Below are positions 21,083 to 31,476 of a stretch of DNA of 64,000 nt, piece after piece (position 1 is the first letter of the stretch; every line of letters starts with the position of its first letter). The notes under the pieces were generated by a model, which saw only the letters and a program-made list of their open reading frames with translations, searched no databases and had not been told where the DNA came from. Made by a program: the position numbers and the translations under genes. Location: assembly GCA_958009055.1 (NCBI GenBank), contig OY253658.1, positions 186,001-250,000 on the forward strand, read 5' to 3'. The stretch comes from Choricystis sp. odSpoLacu1 (lineage: Eukaryota; Chlorophyta; Trebouxiophyceae).

Positions 21083-22293
21083 ATGTCTGCCGCCACAGCC
21101 CTGCTCCCGGCCCGCCGTCGAGCCACCTGGCTGGCCGGCCGCTTTAAGTCTACGCTGCCTGTGAGAGGAAGAGGGAGAGGGCAGGAGGGGACGACGCGGC
21201 AACAAGGCCATTGGCACGTGCGCTCTCTCTCACCTTCCCACACCCCACTCCACCTCTCAGCGCCTCTTCGACACCGTCGACCTGCCCCCGTCCGTCACCA
21301 TCGTCGACGTCGGCCCCCGGGACGGCCTGCAGAATGAGCCGACTCCCGTGCCCACTGCGGTGAAAGTGGGCCTGATTGAACGCCTCGCAGCAGCAGGAGT
21401 GCCCGTGGTGGAGGCCACCTCCTTTGTCTCCCCCAAGTGGGTGCCCCAACTGGCGGACGCGGCAGACGTGCTGGCGACGTTGACGAGGGTGACTGGGGTG
21501 CGGTACCCGGTGCTGACGCCCAATGAGAAAGGGTTACGGCGCGCGCTGGCCGCGGGCGCGACTGATGTCGCCATTTTCGCGGCCGCCACCGAGGCCTTTT
21601 CCCGCAAAAACTTGAACGCGTCCATTGAGGAGACTTTAGCTCGCTACCGCGACGTCGTGGCGGAGGCCAAGGAGGCGGGGGCGAGGGTGCGGGGATACGT
21701 GTCCGTCGCGGCGGGGTGCCCGTACGAAGGCCCCGTCTCCCCCACCGCCGCCGCCTCCGTGGCCGCCTCTCTGCACGCCATGGGGTGCTACGAAGTGTCG
21801 CTGGGGGACACGGTGGGCGTGGGCACGCCGGGAGGCATTGCTGAACTGTTCCGTGCCGCCAAAGCAGTCCTCCCCGTCTCCGCCCTCGCCTCCCACTGCC
21901 ACGACACGTACGGCCAGGGCGTGGCCAACGTGCTGGCCGCCCTGGGGGAGGGCGTGGCCACGCACGATGCCAGTGTGGCGGGGTTGGGGGGGTGCCCGTT
22001 TGCGCCCGGGGCGACAGGTGGGTGAGAGGAGAAGAGGAAACGGAGGTTTTTTCAACTTTTTTCTTCGGTCAACTGACACACACAACCCTCACCATCACCC
22101 AGGCAACGTCGCCACCGAGGACGTCGTCTACATGCTGCACGGCCTCGGCGTCACCACGGGAATCGATGTCCCCCGCCTGCTGGCCGCCGCCGACTACATC
22201 TGTGGCGCGCTGGGGCGGCCGACATCGTCCAGGGCGGGGCGAGCGCTGCGGGCGGCGGCGGAGAGGGAGGGCAAGGCGGCGACGGCAGCGTGA
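21083..22293 (+). CDS. HMGCL: Hydroxymethylglutaryl-CoA lyase, mitochondrial
   Basis: Three exons: 21083-21160, 21261-22017 and 22103-22293, phases consistent, 341 residues. It cleaves HMG-CoA to acetoacetate and acetyl-CoA, the last step of leucine breakdown. Exon 1 encodes a basic mitochondrial presequence (LLPARRRATWLAGRF). The TIM-barrel domain has IVDVGPRDGLQNE (metal-binding Asp), EATSFVSPKWVPQLADA, SHCHDTYGQGVANVLAAL (metal-binding histidines) and the catalytic-Cys loop GLGGCPFAPGATGNVATED, which spans the second intron. The architecture is complete. Confidence 0.96.
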
Positions 22294-22378
22294 GAGAGAG
22301 TGGGGAAGAAATGGAACAAAGCAAAAAATCAAGTTTTTAAAACACAAGTCAAAGGACTCCCTCTCTCTCTCCACTCCA

Positions 22379-23371
22379 TCAACAATACAGCAGCCACGCC
22401 CGTCGCCGCGCAATCATGCGGGTGCACGCCTCTGCGCCGCGCAGGCCGGCTGCAGCGTCGGCGACAGTGCTTGCTGCGCCGTCTGCCCTCCGCGCGGCCG
22501 CCGCCAGCGATGCCGCCACACCATCATCCCGGGGCGGGCGCCGGGGGCGCAGTGCGGCGGTGATGCGGCGGGAGGCGGCCATCGCGTCCGACAAAGCGTG
22601 CTTGGCAGCGCGCAGGCGGGTGAGAGTGGTCCGCGACGGCCGCCCCGCCACGATGGCGTCCGCCGCGGCGGCGGCTTCCAACGCTACAGCACCGACTCGC
22701 TCCTCCAGGCTCACAGTCAGCGTCTCCAGGCAGGCGTCGAGAGCGTGGAGGAGGAAGGTGGTGCCTGCGCCGCGTGCGCGCGCGGCGCGTGTTAGCGCCT
22801 GCACCAGTGGTGCCTCCAGCCTCGGTGGCGCACACGTCTCCAGGGCGCCGTGCGGGGAGGCAGGGGCAGCCAGGATGAGGGCGCGGGATGGGGACAGGGC
22901 GACGCGGACGCCTTCGATAGCGACCAGGAGCGACCGCCCGCGCTGCGCCAGCAGGCAGGGCGCGGCCGGCGCACCCGGGGCGGCAGGCACCAGCAAGCGT
23001 GCGTCACGCTCTGCGCAGTGCAGCAGGGTGGCCAGGGCGGCAGCGTTTGGTGCCTGGTGTGTGTGGGGGGGGCGGGGTGGTGTGTTGGAGGCGTGGGGGC
23101 GGGGGCGCCGCAAGTGCAGCTCGTGCACTCACCCCCAACCCTCCCTCTCAACACACTCACTCACCACGCCACTCGACACGGTCCCCTTGTCGGCGGCGTC
23201 CACCACCACGAAGGGCAGGGGGGACGCGAAGGGGGTGTCAGTCGCCCATGCCGCACTGTGCGCTGGCGCGTGCGGGGAGGGCTTCGACACGTCGTCGGCC
23301 ACAACCAGACGCGAGGCGAGGGTGTCGGCGCGTATGTGGCGGGAGCGGAAAAAGGGGAAACAGGCGAACAT
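22379..23371 (-). CDS. Mrs2/CorA-like N-terminal domain protein lacking the membrane region
   Basis: Exons 23371-23165 and 23053-22379 (phase 0), 293 residues. The chain FVVVDAADKG...LLHCAERDARLLVP...SLLVAIEGVRVALSPSRALIL...LLHALDACLETLTVSLEE follows the order of the soluble N-terminal domain of eukaryotic Mrs2 Mg2+ channels (RDLR-L, I-L-V-x-I-E-x-I-R-A-I-I, E-x-x-L-E). A helical segment follows. The protein then stops at RRRAWLLYC with no GMN motif and no transmembrane helix. The HMGCL stop is only 85 bp away, so there is no room for a missing 3' exon. It may be a soluble paralogue or a degraded gene. The next gene diverges 75 bp upstream. Confidence 0.55.
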
Positions 23372-23394
23372 GCAAAGAGAGGTGTGGCGTTTTC

Positions 23395-23440
23395 TTTTTC
23401 GGTCGATTGGTACTCGACACTCCTTTTTTTCGGTCGATTG
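23395..23440. promoter_or_regulatory. Direct repeat in a 75-bp divergent promoter
   Basis: The 15-mer TTTTTCGGTCGATTG occurs at 23395-23409 and again at 23426-23440, 31 bp apart, in the short spacer between the Mrs2-like and dephospho-CoA kinase start codons. The second copy ends just before the CoaE ATG. It may be a duplicated promoter element; function is inferred. Confidence 0.45.
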
Positions 23441-23446
23441 TGCACA

Positions 23447-24115
23447 ATGAGGCTCGTCGGCCTCACCGGCGGCACCGGCACCGGCAAGTCCACCGTGGCC
23501 GACCGGTGGGCGTCCACGCACTCGCTCACCGTCATCGACGCCGACGCTCTCGCACGCGCCGTCGTCGTCCCCGGCGCGTGGGGCCACAGACGCCTGGTGG
23601 CCGCGCTCGGCCGGGACTCGGGCTTTTTCAACGCAGACGGCACGGTGGACCGCGCCAAGCTGGGCACCGCGGCCTGGCACGATGCGGCAACGCGGTGCGC
23701 CGTCAACCGCGCGACGCACACCCCCATCGCGCTGGCCCTGGCGCGAGCCCTGGTGACCGCGTGGCTGAGTTGCGCGCTGGTGGTCGTGCTGGATGTGCCG
23801 CTTCTCTTCGAGAGCGGGCTGTGGCGCGTGTGTGGAGCATGCGTGTTGGTGGACGCACCCGCTGAGCGTCAGATCGCTCGCATCATGGCGCGGGATGGAC
23901 TGTTGGCGGTTGATGCCGCCGCCCGAGTCGCGGCCCAAGCGCCCGCGTCGACTAAAAGGGGAAGGTGTGCCGTGGTGATTCAGAATGACGGCACTGTGGA
24001 GGAATTGAAAACAGCCGCGGGTGCTGCAGCATCCACTGTGCTGCGCCACGTGGCGTGGCACGCGCTGGTGACACCGCCCGCGATTGTGGTGGCGGTGGCG
24101 GTGTGGAGGCGATGA
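23447..24115 (+). CDS. COAE: Dephospho-CoA kinase
   Basis: Single exon, 222 residues. It phosphorylates dephospho-CoA at the ribose 3'-OH, the last step of CoA synthesis. It begins MRLVGLTGGTGTGKSTVADRW with the Walker A loop right at the N-terminus, then VIDADALARAVV, LDVPLLFESGLW (family signature D-x-P-L-L-F-E) and a lid segment AERQIARIMARDG. IQNDGTVEEL near the end is also typical. The length is that of a stand-alone CoaE, not the animal PPAT fusion. An unusual hydrophobic tail (PPAIVVAVAVWRR) might anchor or target it. Confidence 0.93.
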   Translation: MRLVGLTGGTGTGKSTVADRWASTHSLTVIDADALARAVVVPGAWGHRRLVAALGRDSGFFNADGTVDRAKLGTAAWHDAATRCAVNRATHTPIALALARALVTAWLSCALVVVLDVPLLFESGLWRVCGACVLVDAPAERQIARIMARDGLLAVDAAARVAAQAPASTKRGRCAVVIQNDGTVEELKTAAGAAASTVLRHVAWHALVTPPAIVVAVAVWRR

Positions 24116-24175
24116 GACGTGGAAAAAACAAACTGTTCTGTTAAACACACTAGCGAAAAACACACAACTAAAAAC

Positions 24176-25605
24176 TCATGCATCCAGCGCGGCCACGATG
24201 ACGTCAGCTAAAGCCAGGGAAGCAGTCAGCCCGGGGCTCTCGATGCCGAGGGCGACGGCGACGCCGGGCGCGACTTTGCGCACAAAAAAGTCGGCGGGCG
24301 GGTCCCCCGGCCCGCACAGCTTCGGCCTTAAACCCGTGTAGTCGACGGCCAGGGAGCCGGGCGGCAGGCCCGGCCACCACGTGCGTATGGCGGCCTCAAA
24401 AGCGGGCAGCACAGACGGTGGCACGTCGGGAGGCGTGGGGCCGAGGAGAGGGGCGGCGTCGCCACTACCCGCCTCCTCCTCTGGCCACCACTCGACGTCT
24501 GGCCCAAACCGGGTGCCGGGAGTGTCACCCCAGTCCAGGGTGGCGTGCACGCCCAGGCCGCCATCGATGGGGAGAGGGTAGATGAGGCGGGAGAAGGGGG
24601 GGTGGCGCAACGTCAGGCGGCAGTACCTCCCTGCCGCGATCCGCTGGCGGGGCATGGGGGGTAGGCCGGCAATCCTCGCCAACAAGCGGTTGGACCCCAG
24701 GCCTGCCGCAAACACGGCTGCCCGCGCCTTGATGCGGAGGGTGGTGGTGGTGGTGGTCGCACCTTCAGCCACCTCCACCTCCACGCCTCCACCCTCAATG
24801 CCCGCCTTGCCCCCGATCACCGCACACCGGGGTGCAAACGTCGCACCTTCCCTCTGTGCATCCGCCAGCAGGGCGGTGCAGTAGGCGTGCGTGTCGAAAA
24901 CAGCGGTGCGCGGTGACAGCAGCGCGCCCGCGACTCCACCCGCCAGCTCCGGCTCCAGACCGACCGCGTCGTCGCCCGACAGGCGGTGCAGGTGCGTCAC
25001 CCCGCACGCGGCCGCGTTGGCGGCCAGCGCGTCCAGGACGGGCAGTTGGGACGGGGTCGGCGCGACGATCAGTTTGCCCAGCTCTTTGAACGTGATGCCG
25101 CGGGACGCGCAGTAGGTGGCCAGCTGGTCCCGGCCCTGCACGCAGGTGCGCGCTTTGAGGGAGGCGGGCGGGTAGTAGAGGCCTTGTGGATGGGAGGATC
25201 GGGGGGAGGGAAAAACAAGGGGGTTGGCACGCGTCTGTTTTGTCTCACGTCCAGGACTCCACACCACCCTCTCTTCTCTCTTACCTGCGTGCGCCACTTC
25301 GCTCGACCGGGACGATGTGCCGCTGCCCACAGCCGACGCCCCGTCCAGCAGCAGGGTGGCGCGCCCGCGCGCCGCGAGCGCGCGCGCGGTGGCCAGGCCC
25401 ACGGCGCCTGCCCCGATGACGAGGGCGTCGGTGGTGAGGGTGGGGAGCTGGTGGGGGTGGTGTGTGTGAGTCGAGTGGGTGGGGTGCGCGTCACCAACCG
25501 CCGGCTTTCCAGGGTGGGGCCGTCAGGTGGGGGTTGGGCAGAGGGGGCCGGTCCAACTAAAACACGACTCACCGCTGCCCACGCCGCCCGCGCTGCGCCG
25601 ACCAT
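24176..25605 (-). CDS. L2HGDH: L-2-hydroxyglutarate dehydrogenase (FAD-dependent)
   Basis: Exons 25605-25573, 25447-25285 and 25182-24176; all phases agree, 400 residues. It oxidises L-2-hydroxyglutarate to 2-oxoglutarate, normally in mitochondria. Exon 2 holds the FAD-binding beta-alpha-beta motif ALVIGAGAVGLATARALA and SSRSSEVAHAG. Exon 3 continues GLYYPPASLKARTCVQGRDQL, the L2HGDH signature rather than a general amino-acid oxidase. YPLPIDGGLGVHATLDWG and DYTGLRPKL follow. Exon 1 gives only 11 residues (MVGAARAAWAA), a weak presequence. Confidence 0.9.
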
Positions 25606-25980
25606 GCTGCGTCAGCCCGCTCTCACACACGCTGTCTTGTAGGGGGGTGGCCGGCCGGCCGGGGAGGGCCGGCGCAGCGCCCAATGTGGCTGACTAGGGC
25701 AGAAACAAACCGGGCGCGCCGACTTTTCCGCCGCCGCTGCCGGCCACGGCGCTGGTCGAGTCTGGGCGGGTTGTTAGTGTTCAAAAAAATTTCCCTCGTC
25801 TGTTGACGCGTAGATTCCTGCCAAATTTGGCCACGCGCCGCCTTCGCACGGCGGCGTCCCCGACCCGTCGAGGTCACTGTTGTTTCAGTTGACCTGTGTC
25901 TTGGGGAGAGACACCGATTTCTGGGGCGCGCGCCTGCGTGATCGGCCTCGTTTTTTTCGCGCCCCCGCGTCCCCACACAA
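25606..25980. promoter_or_regulatory. Divergent intergenic region, L2HGDH / OPR-RAP
   Basis: No gene seen. The 375 bp between two divergent start codons should hold both promoters. An AT-rich patch lies around 25775-25830. Confidence 0.4.
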
Positions 25981-28598
25981 ATGGCGGACGAGTGGCCCCC
26001 CCCACCCGGCCTCAGCGCCTTCTGGAGCGCCGCCGGCGACGCAGATGTCGATCCTGATGCCCAGCTTGCCGCCCTGGCGGCGCGGCTGGAGTTGGCAGGA
26101 GCGTCGGCAGCAGGCGCCGGTCCCTCCCTCCCCCCCAGCCTGGTCCCCCCCCAGCTCCCGCCCTCGCTCTACGCCCCAGACGGGTTGTCAGGCTATGGTG
26201 TCCCCCTGTACTCGGCCTTTCCGGGGGCGTACGGCCTGACGGGCCCAGGATATGCTGACGTGCCGCCCCCGCCCCCGCCGCGCGGGCGGCGTCCGCAGCA
26301 GGCGCCGCTGGCGCCCGCGGCAGAAGTCAACTACAACAAGATCATCACCAAGAAACTGGCCAGTGCTACTCAGTTTCACCAGGTGAGTGTGTGGATGGAG
26401 GGTGGTGGGCGCGCGTTTGGCGGTGACAAAAACGACGAAGACCCGCCGTGTCGGGCCGGGCGGGCGCCGGTTGGGACCCAATCCGCTGCACGCCCCCCCC
26501 TTGCATCACCCCAACGCCGCCGCGGTGACGATGCACGCACCCTGCTCGACTGTTGAGTGGGGAGAGTGCGCGTGCGGAAGGCTGGCTGCGTTGGCGCGGG
26601 GGCAGCAAAGGGTTCCTTTTTCAAAAGCGGCGTGGATCCCCGGGGGCGAACCTGCTTCTTTCCGCTCACGTGCCCCCCCCAAACCACCCACACACCCACA
26701 CCAGATCCTGGACACCGTCGCCACGTCGGTCCACATGTTTGACGAGGTCAACGTGGCCACCGCGCTGCACCGGCTGGCCAAGCTGCAGCCGCCCGCCGCC
26801 GCGGCGGCTGCGACAGCAGCTGCCACTGCCGCCACAGCGGCCGCGACTGGGGCGCCGCCGCCCCCCCCGGGCCCTCCCGCGCCCCCCACGCCGGCTGCCC
26901 TGTTTGCGTCCGACCCGTTTGCCAGGTTGGTGGCGGCCGCGTCTGCGTTGTTGCCTCGGTTTGGCGCGCAAGCCGTGTCCAACACGCTCTGGGCCTTTGC
27001 CACCCTGGGCTACCTTCCCCGCGACGACCTGCTGGACCGCATCGGGGCCCATGCAGCGGCCACGATGGCCGGGTTCAGGCCCCAGGCCACGTCCAACACG
27101 CTGTGGGCGATGGCCAAACTGGGGCACGCGCCGCCGGACGCACTTTTTGATGCTGCCGCGGCTCGCATTGTCGCCGACATGTCGACCTGCGTCCCTCAAG
27201 ACATCTCCAACTCGCTGTGGGCGTACGCCACCCTGAGGCGGCACCCGGGCGTGGCCCTGCTGGATGCCGCGGCCGCGCGCGCGGTCGCGGTCGCGCCGCG
27301 GTTTAAACCGCAAGAAGTCGCCAACACCCTCTGGTCCTACGCCGCCCTCGGCCACGACCCGGGGCCCGCGCTGTTGGACGCTCTGGCGTCTCACGCGGCA
27401 GCCAGGGTGGCCGCCTTTCGCCCCCAGGCCGTGGCGAATGCTTTGTGGGCGTTCGCGCGGCTGCGCTACTCCCCGGGCGCGGCCGCCCTGGACGCCATCT
27501 CCGCCCACGTGGGGGCCGGCCTCCACCTCTACACCGCGGCCGAGCTGGCGACGAGTCTGTGGGCGCTGGCGTCGCTCGAGTTTTACCCGGGGGCGGGACT
27601 GCTGGATGGCGCGGCGGGGGCGGCCGCCGCGCGGCTCGACGCGTTCTCCCCGGCAGACGCCGCCCGCGTCGTCTCTGCCTACGCCCGACTGTTCCACTCG
27701 CCGCCTGGCGGCTCCCTGCTGCGCCGGGCCACCGACTACGTGACCCGGTCGTGGCGGCGGTACAAGCCGGGCGAGGCCGCGGGCGTGGCCTGGGCGCTCG
27801 CCCTCCTCCGCGGCGCGCCCCCCCCGCGCCTGGGCCGCGCTCAACGCGCGCCTCGCCACCCTGGACGCCGACGCGCTGGAGGATGGGGACGCGGCCCAGC
27901 TGTTTGCCGCCTTCCTCATGCTGGGTGGCGTGCGTGTGGAGGGCGCGCCCGCGTCGGCGAGCGCGGCGTCGTTCCCGCGCGCGCTCGCGGCGCGCGGCGA
28001 GCGCGCCTTCCGGGCGGCCGCCCGCCGCCCCCCCCCCGGCCGCCTGGTGGCGGACGTGTCGGCAGCGCTCACTGAGCTGGGCGTGGACCATTCCATTGGA
28101 GGCACGACGCCGTGCGGCCTGTTTGCTTGTGACCTGGTCGTCCCGCCCGCCGGGAACGCCCTCCCCCCCCTCATCCTGGACGTCGACCCCCCCTCCGCCT
28201 TTGCGTCGGGATCGCGCCGCCCCCTGGGCCGCACCGCGGCGCGGCGGGCGGCGGTGGAGGCGGTGGGGTACCCGCTGCGGTGTGTCCCGTACTACGAGTG
28301 GGACGGCGTCGCGGCCGGGGCGGCAGCTGCAGACGGCGATTCAGCAGCACGCGAAGCGCGGCGCGAGTATGTGGCGTCGCTGCTGGCGTCCGTGCCCGGC
28401 CTGCTGGATGGCGACGACGGCGACGACGACGACGATGACACCTCCTGGCCCGTTCCCTCCCGCCCGCTCGACGCCTCCGTCGCCCCCTTCATGCCGGGCG
28501 CGCTAGACCCGGACGATGGGGGCGGCCTGGCTGCCGCCGTGGCGGGGGTGGCCGTGTCGGGCGATGACGGCGGCGGCAACGACGATGGCAGCCGGTGA
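25981..28598 (+). CDS. OPR/RAP-domain organelle RNA-binding protein
   Basis: Exon 1 is 25981-26382 and exon 2 starts at 26705 (phase 0). After a Pro-rich head the protein reads KLASATQFHQILDTVATSVHMFDEVNVATALHRLAKL. It then has a tandem array of helical repeats of the form FRPQATSNTLWAMAKLGHAP, QEVANTLWSYAALGHDP and QAVANALWAFARLRYSP: octotricopeptide-like RNA-binding repeats, expanded in algae for organelle mRNA processing. The C-terminus has a RAP domain (GCTP-like core then VGYPLRCVPYYEW), followed by an acidic tail. The frame breaks at the C8 run 27818-27825 within WALALLRGAP; with seven Cs the protein is continuous at about 764 residues. Another C8 run at 26861-26868 is in frame. Confidence 0.88.
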
Positions 28599-29385
28599 AA
28601 AGCATTAAGGAAACAGCGACGACCCACCTTACCCACTATGCCCACCCCTCCCCACCCCTCTGCTCCGCCTGTTTGATAGAGACGATTTTGTGCGATTACC
28701 ACTCAGACCCCTCCCCACACACAACCCAGTCCGAAGAAAAGGGCCTTCCCACCGGGCAGGCCCGTTTTTTGCATCGTCACTCCCCGACTTTGTTTTTTCT
28801 TCCTTTTTTAATTTCTCTCTTTTCCTCGCTATCAACGTCTTTCTAGCGATTTGCCTCACATGACGTAGCCACGGGGGGGATTTGCGTCCATCCACCCCTC
28901 CCTCCTTTTTCCTTTCTTTTTTCTCCTTCCTCGACCCCTCCCCCCTACCTTTTCCGCCCTTCTTACGACAGCGCCACTACGACACACACACACACACCGG
29001 GCGTGAATTTTATTTACATAGCGGCAGCCGTTCTTTTGTCAAAAGAAACAATGTCCGATGTTTTTTGGTACGTGGACTGCCTTTTTTTTCCTCATTTAAC
29101 CACCCTTTTTATCACCCCGCCTGCTCTGCTTGCGAACTCCATCGTGAGCAGCTCTCGTTATTTTGAATAATCGAATCCACTCCAAGTTTGTGATCCAACA
29201 AAACGACTGAAGACATGCTCCGGGGAAGAAAAAAAGAAACCGGGGTCGGTCGGGCGCTCCCTCTTCACTCTCTCGCGGCGAGAGCGAAGGGGGGCATTCG
29301 CGTTTCGCCCCGCCCCGCCCACCCTCTCCGTCGTCACAGCACTACTCACCAGTCCCTCACACACACACACACACACACACACACG
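28599..29385. other. Intergenic, 787 bp, no gene seen
   Basis: It holds T-rich runs (28790-28845, 28905-28925), a GGGCCT/AGGCCC hairpin near 28741-28763 followed by T6, CA repeats at 28983-28997, and a (CA)n tract at about 29357-29384 immediately before the MATE start codon. Confidence 0.45.
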
Positions 29386-30861
29386 ATGCACACCACTCGA
29401 CACGCGTCCCGGGCGCCGGCGCTCCGCTGTCGGCGCCGCCGCCGTGCAACATGCGCCCAGGCTGCCACGGTTGACCCGCCCTCCCCGCTGCCCCCCTACC
29501 CGGGAGACGCCGCCCCCCCCGCCGCCCTCACAGCTTGGCGAACGGCCACCACCCGCACCATCACGGCCTTCATGCTGCCCACCGCCGCCATCCCGTTGTG
29601 CGACCCTCTGCTGACGCTGGTCGATGTCTCGGTCGTCGGGCGGTGCGCGCCGACCGTCGCGCTGGCTGCCCTCGGCCCCAACTCCCAAATCTTCACGTTC
29701 ATTGGGTACGTGCTGACGGGGTTGAACGCGGCCGTGGTGGCGGAGGTGGCGACCGCGCTGCGTGCGGGGGACAAGGAGAAGGCGGGGCAGTTGACGGCGG
29801 CCGCGCTGGCCGTGGCCACGGGCGTCGGCTGCGCCGCGACGTGTGTCCTGCTCACCGCTGGTCCGACCCTCATCGCGGCCACGGGCGCCCCACTGGCCGT
29901 GCGCGACCTGGCGCTGTCGTATCTGACGGTGCGCGCGCTGGCGTGTCCACTGACTCTGATCACGGCTGTCTCTCAAGCCGCGCTGCTCGCCGCGCGCAAC
30001 CCGCGCACACCGCTCGCCGCGGTCGGCATCCAAATCGCGGTCAACATCGTGCTGGACATCGTCCTGGTCGCACACTTGGGAGCAGGCCTGCCGGGTGCCG
30101 CCGCCGCCACCGTGGCCGCCCAGGTGGCGGGCACAGTCATCCTGGTGGCAGCGCTGGCGCGGTCTGGCGCGGCCGCCCCCACCCTGCGCGGTCTGCGCGC
30201 CGCCTTCTCCCGCAACGGCTCCGCCGTCGCGCTGCGGGCCACCGGCTCCGCCGTCACCGCCGTCCACTTTGCCGTGGCGGCCTACTGGTTGATCCAGGGG
30301 GGGGCGAATGGGTTGCCGTCGACAGCGGCGGTGGCTGCCCACCAGCCCGTGTGGCAAGCGTGGACGACGACGTCCTTTGCGCACACCCCGCTGGAGGCGG
30401 CGGCCCTGGCGTTTGTGCCGACGGCGCGGTCGCAGGAAGAGCGGACTGCTCTCGTGCGCCTCATCATGTTTCGGTTGGCGGCTGTTGTGGGTGTGGCCAC
30501 CGCCGCAATAGCTGCGGGCGCTGCGCTCGCGCCCGCGCTCTTCACCGCCGACCCCTCCCTCCACCCCACCATGGCCGCCCTGGCCCCGCAAGCCGCCCTG
30601 GCCACTCTGGTGTGTGCGGCTGATGTGGCGGCATCTGGCGCTTTAATCTCGCTGCGCAGGCCGGGCGCGCTCGTCCGGTCGATGCTCGTCGCCGCTGCTT
30701 CGGTCGCGGCCGCGCGATTCGGTGCCATCGCCACCGGGCGAGACTCCCTGGCCGGCGTGTGGTGGGCATTGGTCGTGTTTTTTGTGGCGCGCGCGGCGGG
30801 CAGTGTGGGATCGTTGGTGCTGGGGGGCGATTTTAGGCGGCAGGTGCAAGCGGCAGCATGA
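29386..30861 (+). CDS. MATE family efflux transporter, probably organellar
   Basis: Single exon, 491 residues. An Arg-rich presequence (RHASRAPALRCRRRRRATC) precedes about twelve hydrophobic helices. The order fits the MATE/DinF branch: PLCDPLLTLVDVSVVGRCAPTVALAALGPNSQIF, GYVLTGLNAAVVAEVA, VRALACPLTLITAVSQAALLAARNPRTPL and the second-half equivalent GGANGLPSTAAVAAHQPVWQ. MATE proteins export organic cations or acids against H+ or Na+. The presequence and DinF-like sequence suggest a plastid envelope location, as for the plant EDS5 group; substrate unknown. The gene reads through without breaks despite a C8 run. Confidence 0.87.
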   Translation: MHTTRHASRAPALRCRRRRRATCAQAATVDPPSPLPPYPGDAAPPAALTAWRTATTRTITAFMLPTAAIPLCDPLLTLVDVSVVGRCAPTVALAALGPNSQIFTFIGYVLTGLNAAVVAEVATALRAGDKEKAGQLTAAALAVATGVGCAATCVLLTAGPTLIAATGAPLAVRDLALSYLTVRALACPLTLITAVSQAALLAARNPRTPLAAVGIQIAVNIVLDIVLVAHLGAGLPGAAAATVAAQVAGTVILVAALARSGAAAPTLRGLRAAFSRNGSAVALRATGSAVTAVHFAVAAYWLIQGGANGLPSTAAVAAHQPVWQAWTTTSFAHTPLEAAALAFVPTARSQEERTALVRLIMFRLAAVVGVATAAIAAGAALAPALFTADPSLHPTMAALAPQAALATLVCAADVAASGALISLRRPGALVRSMLVAAASVAAARFGAIATGRDSLAGVWWALVVFFVARAAGSVGSLVLGGDFRRQVQAAA

Positions 30862-30915
30862 TGAGAGAGAGAGAAGAAGCAGGGTGTGTTTATTTTTTTT
30901 TCGTTGGTCACACGT

Positions 30916-31174
30916 GTCGCTCCCGTTTTTTCCGACGAGGAATGGAACGAGCTCGGCCGGGACGCTGTCGCCGCCGTCAAGGCAGCGATGGGGCCCGCCG
31001 TGAAAGAGCGCTGTGAAGTCGACGGGCGTCACCTACCAGTGCGCGCTGAAGCCGTGGGACGAGTTTTTCGTCATCGATGAGGGGCGCCGCCTGGTGATGG
31101 GCCAAAACCCGGCGTCCGCCTGGCGTGCAGCGGGCAAGTGTCGGGTCCTGGCAGGACACGCCAAGGGTACGTGA
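30916..31174 (+). pseudogene. Remnant of a class I glutamine amidotransferase / DJ-1-PfpI-like gene
   Basis: Frame 1 reads FSDEEWNELGRDAVAAVKAAMGP then VKERCEVDG. After one base is dropped from GGG at 31024-31026 it reads VTYQCALKPWDEFFVIDE and RRLVMGQNPASAWRAAG to a stop at 31172-31174. The phrase R-L-V-x-G-Q-N-P-A-S-A is the C-terminal signature of PfpI/DJ-1-type amidotransferase-fold proteins. The N-terminal two-thirds, including the nucleophile elbow, is absent because the MATE gene ends just upstream. Truncation plus frameshift suggest a decayed fragment. A short spliced gene cannot be excluded: AAG|GTACGT near the end could be a donor. Confidence 0.4.
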
Positions 31175-31476
31175 AGGCGCCGCCGGCCGGTGAGGGCGAG
31201 GAGTGAGAGAGAGAGAGCCACGAACGGAGAGGGATGAGAGCGCACCGCACACTGTTTTGTTGTTTGAAAAAAGGAAGACGCACTTCAAAAAAGGGTGTTT
31301 GTGTTTGCAGCATGAAAGGGAGGGTGATGGGGAAAGGGCGGGGGCGGAAAAAATGTTTCGTGGGTCGCGAGGGGGGGAGCGCCTTGCGCAAAAAAAACGG
31401 GAACTCTCTCCCGTTTTGCTGCAGCAGTAGAGTACAGAAAGAAAGGGGGGACACACGGAGAGCCGGCGGGGCACCA
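31175..31476. other. Intergenic, no gene seen
   Basis: 3' region of the minus-strand ARMC8 gene plus GA repeats and A-rich runs. No conserved frame. Confidence 0.4.

Noticed and set aside
28741..28770. Bacterial-type rho-independent terminator (hairpin then T6)
   Set aside because: The host is eukaryotic; the short hairpin with a T run is most likely chance in a T-rich spacer.
29158..30591. 477-codon open frame on the minus strand across the MATE gene
   Set aside because: It is Arg/Gly/His-rich with no domain and is the antisense shadow of a well-supported MATE gene; GC-rich coding sequence leaves antisense frames open.
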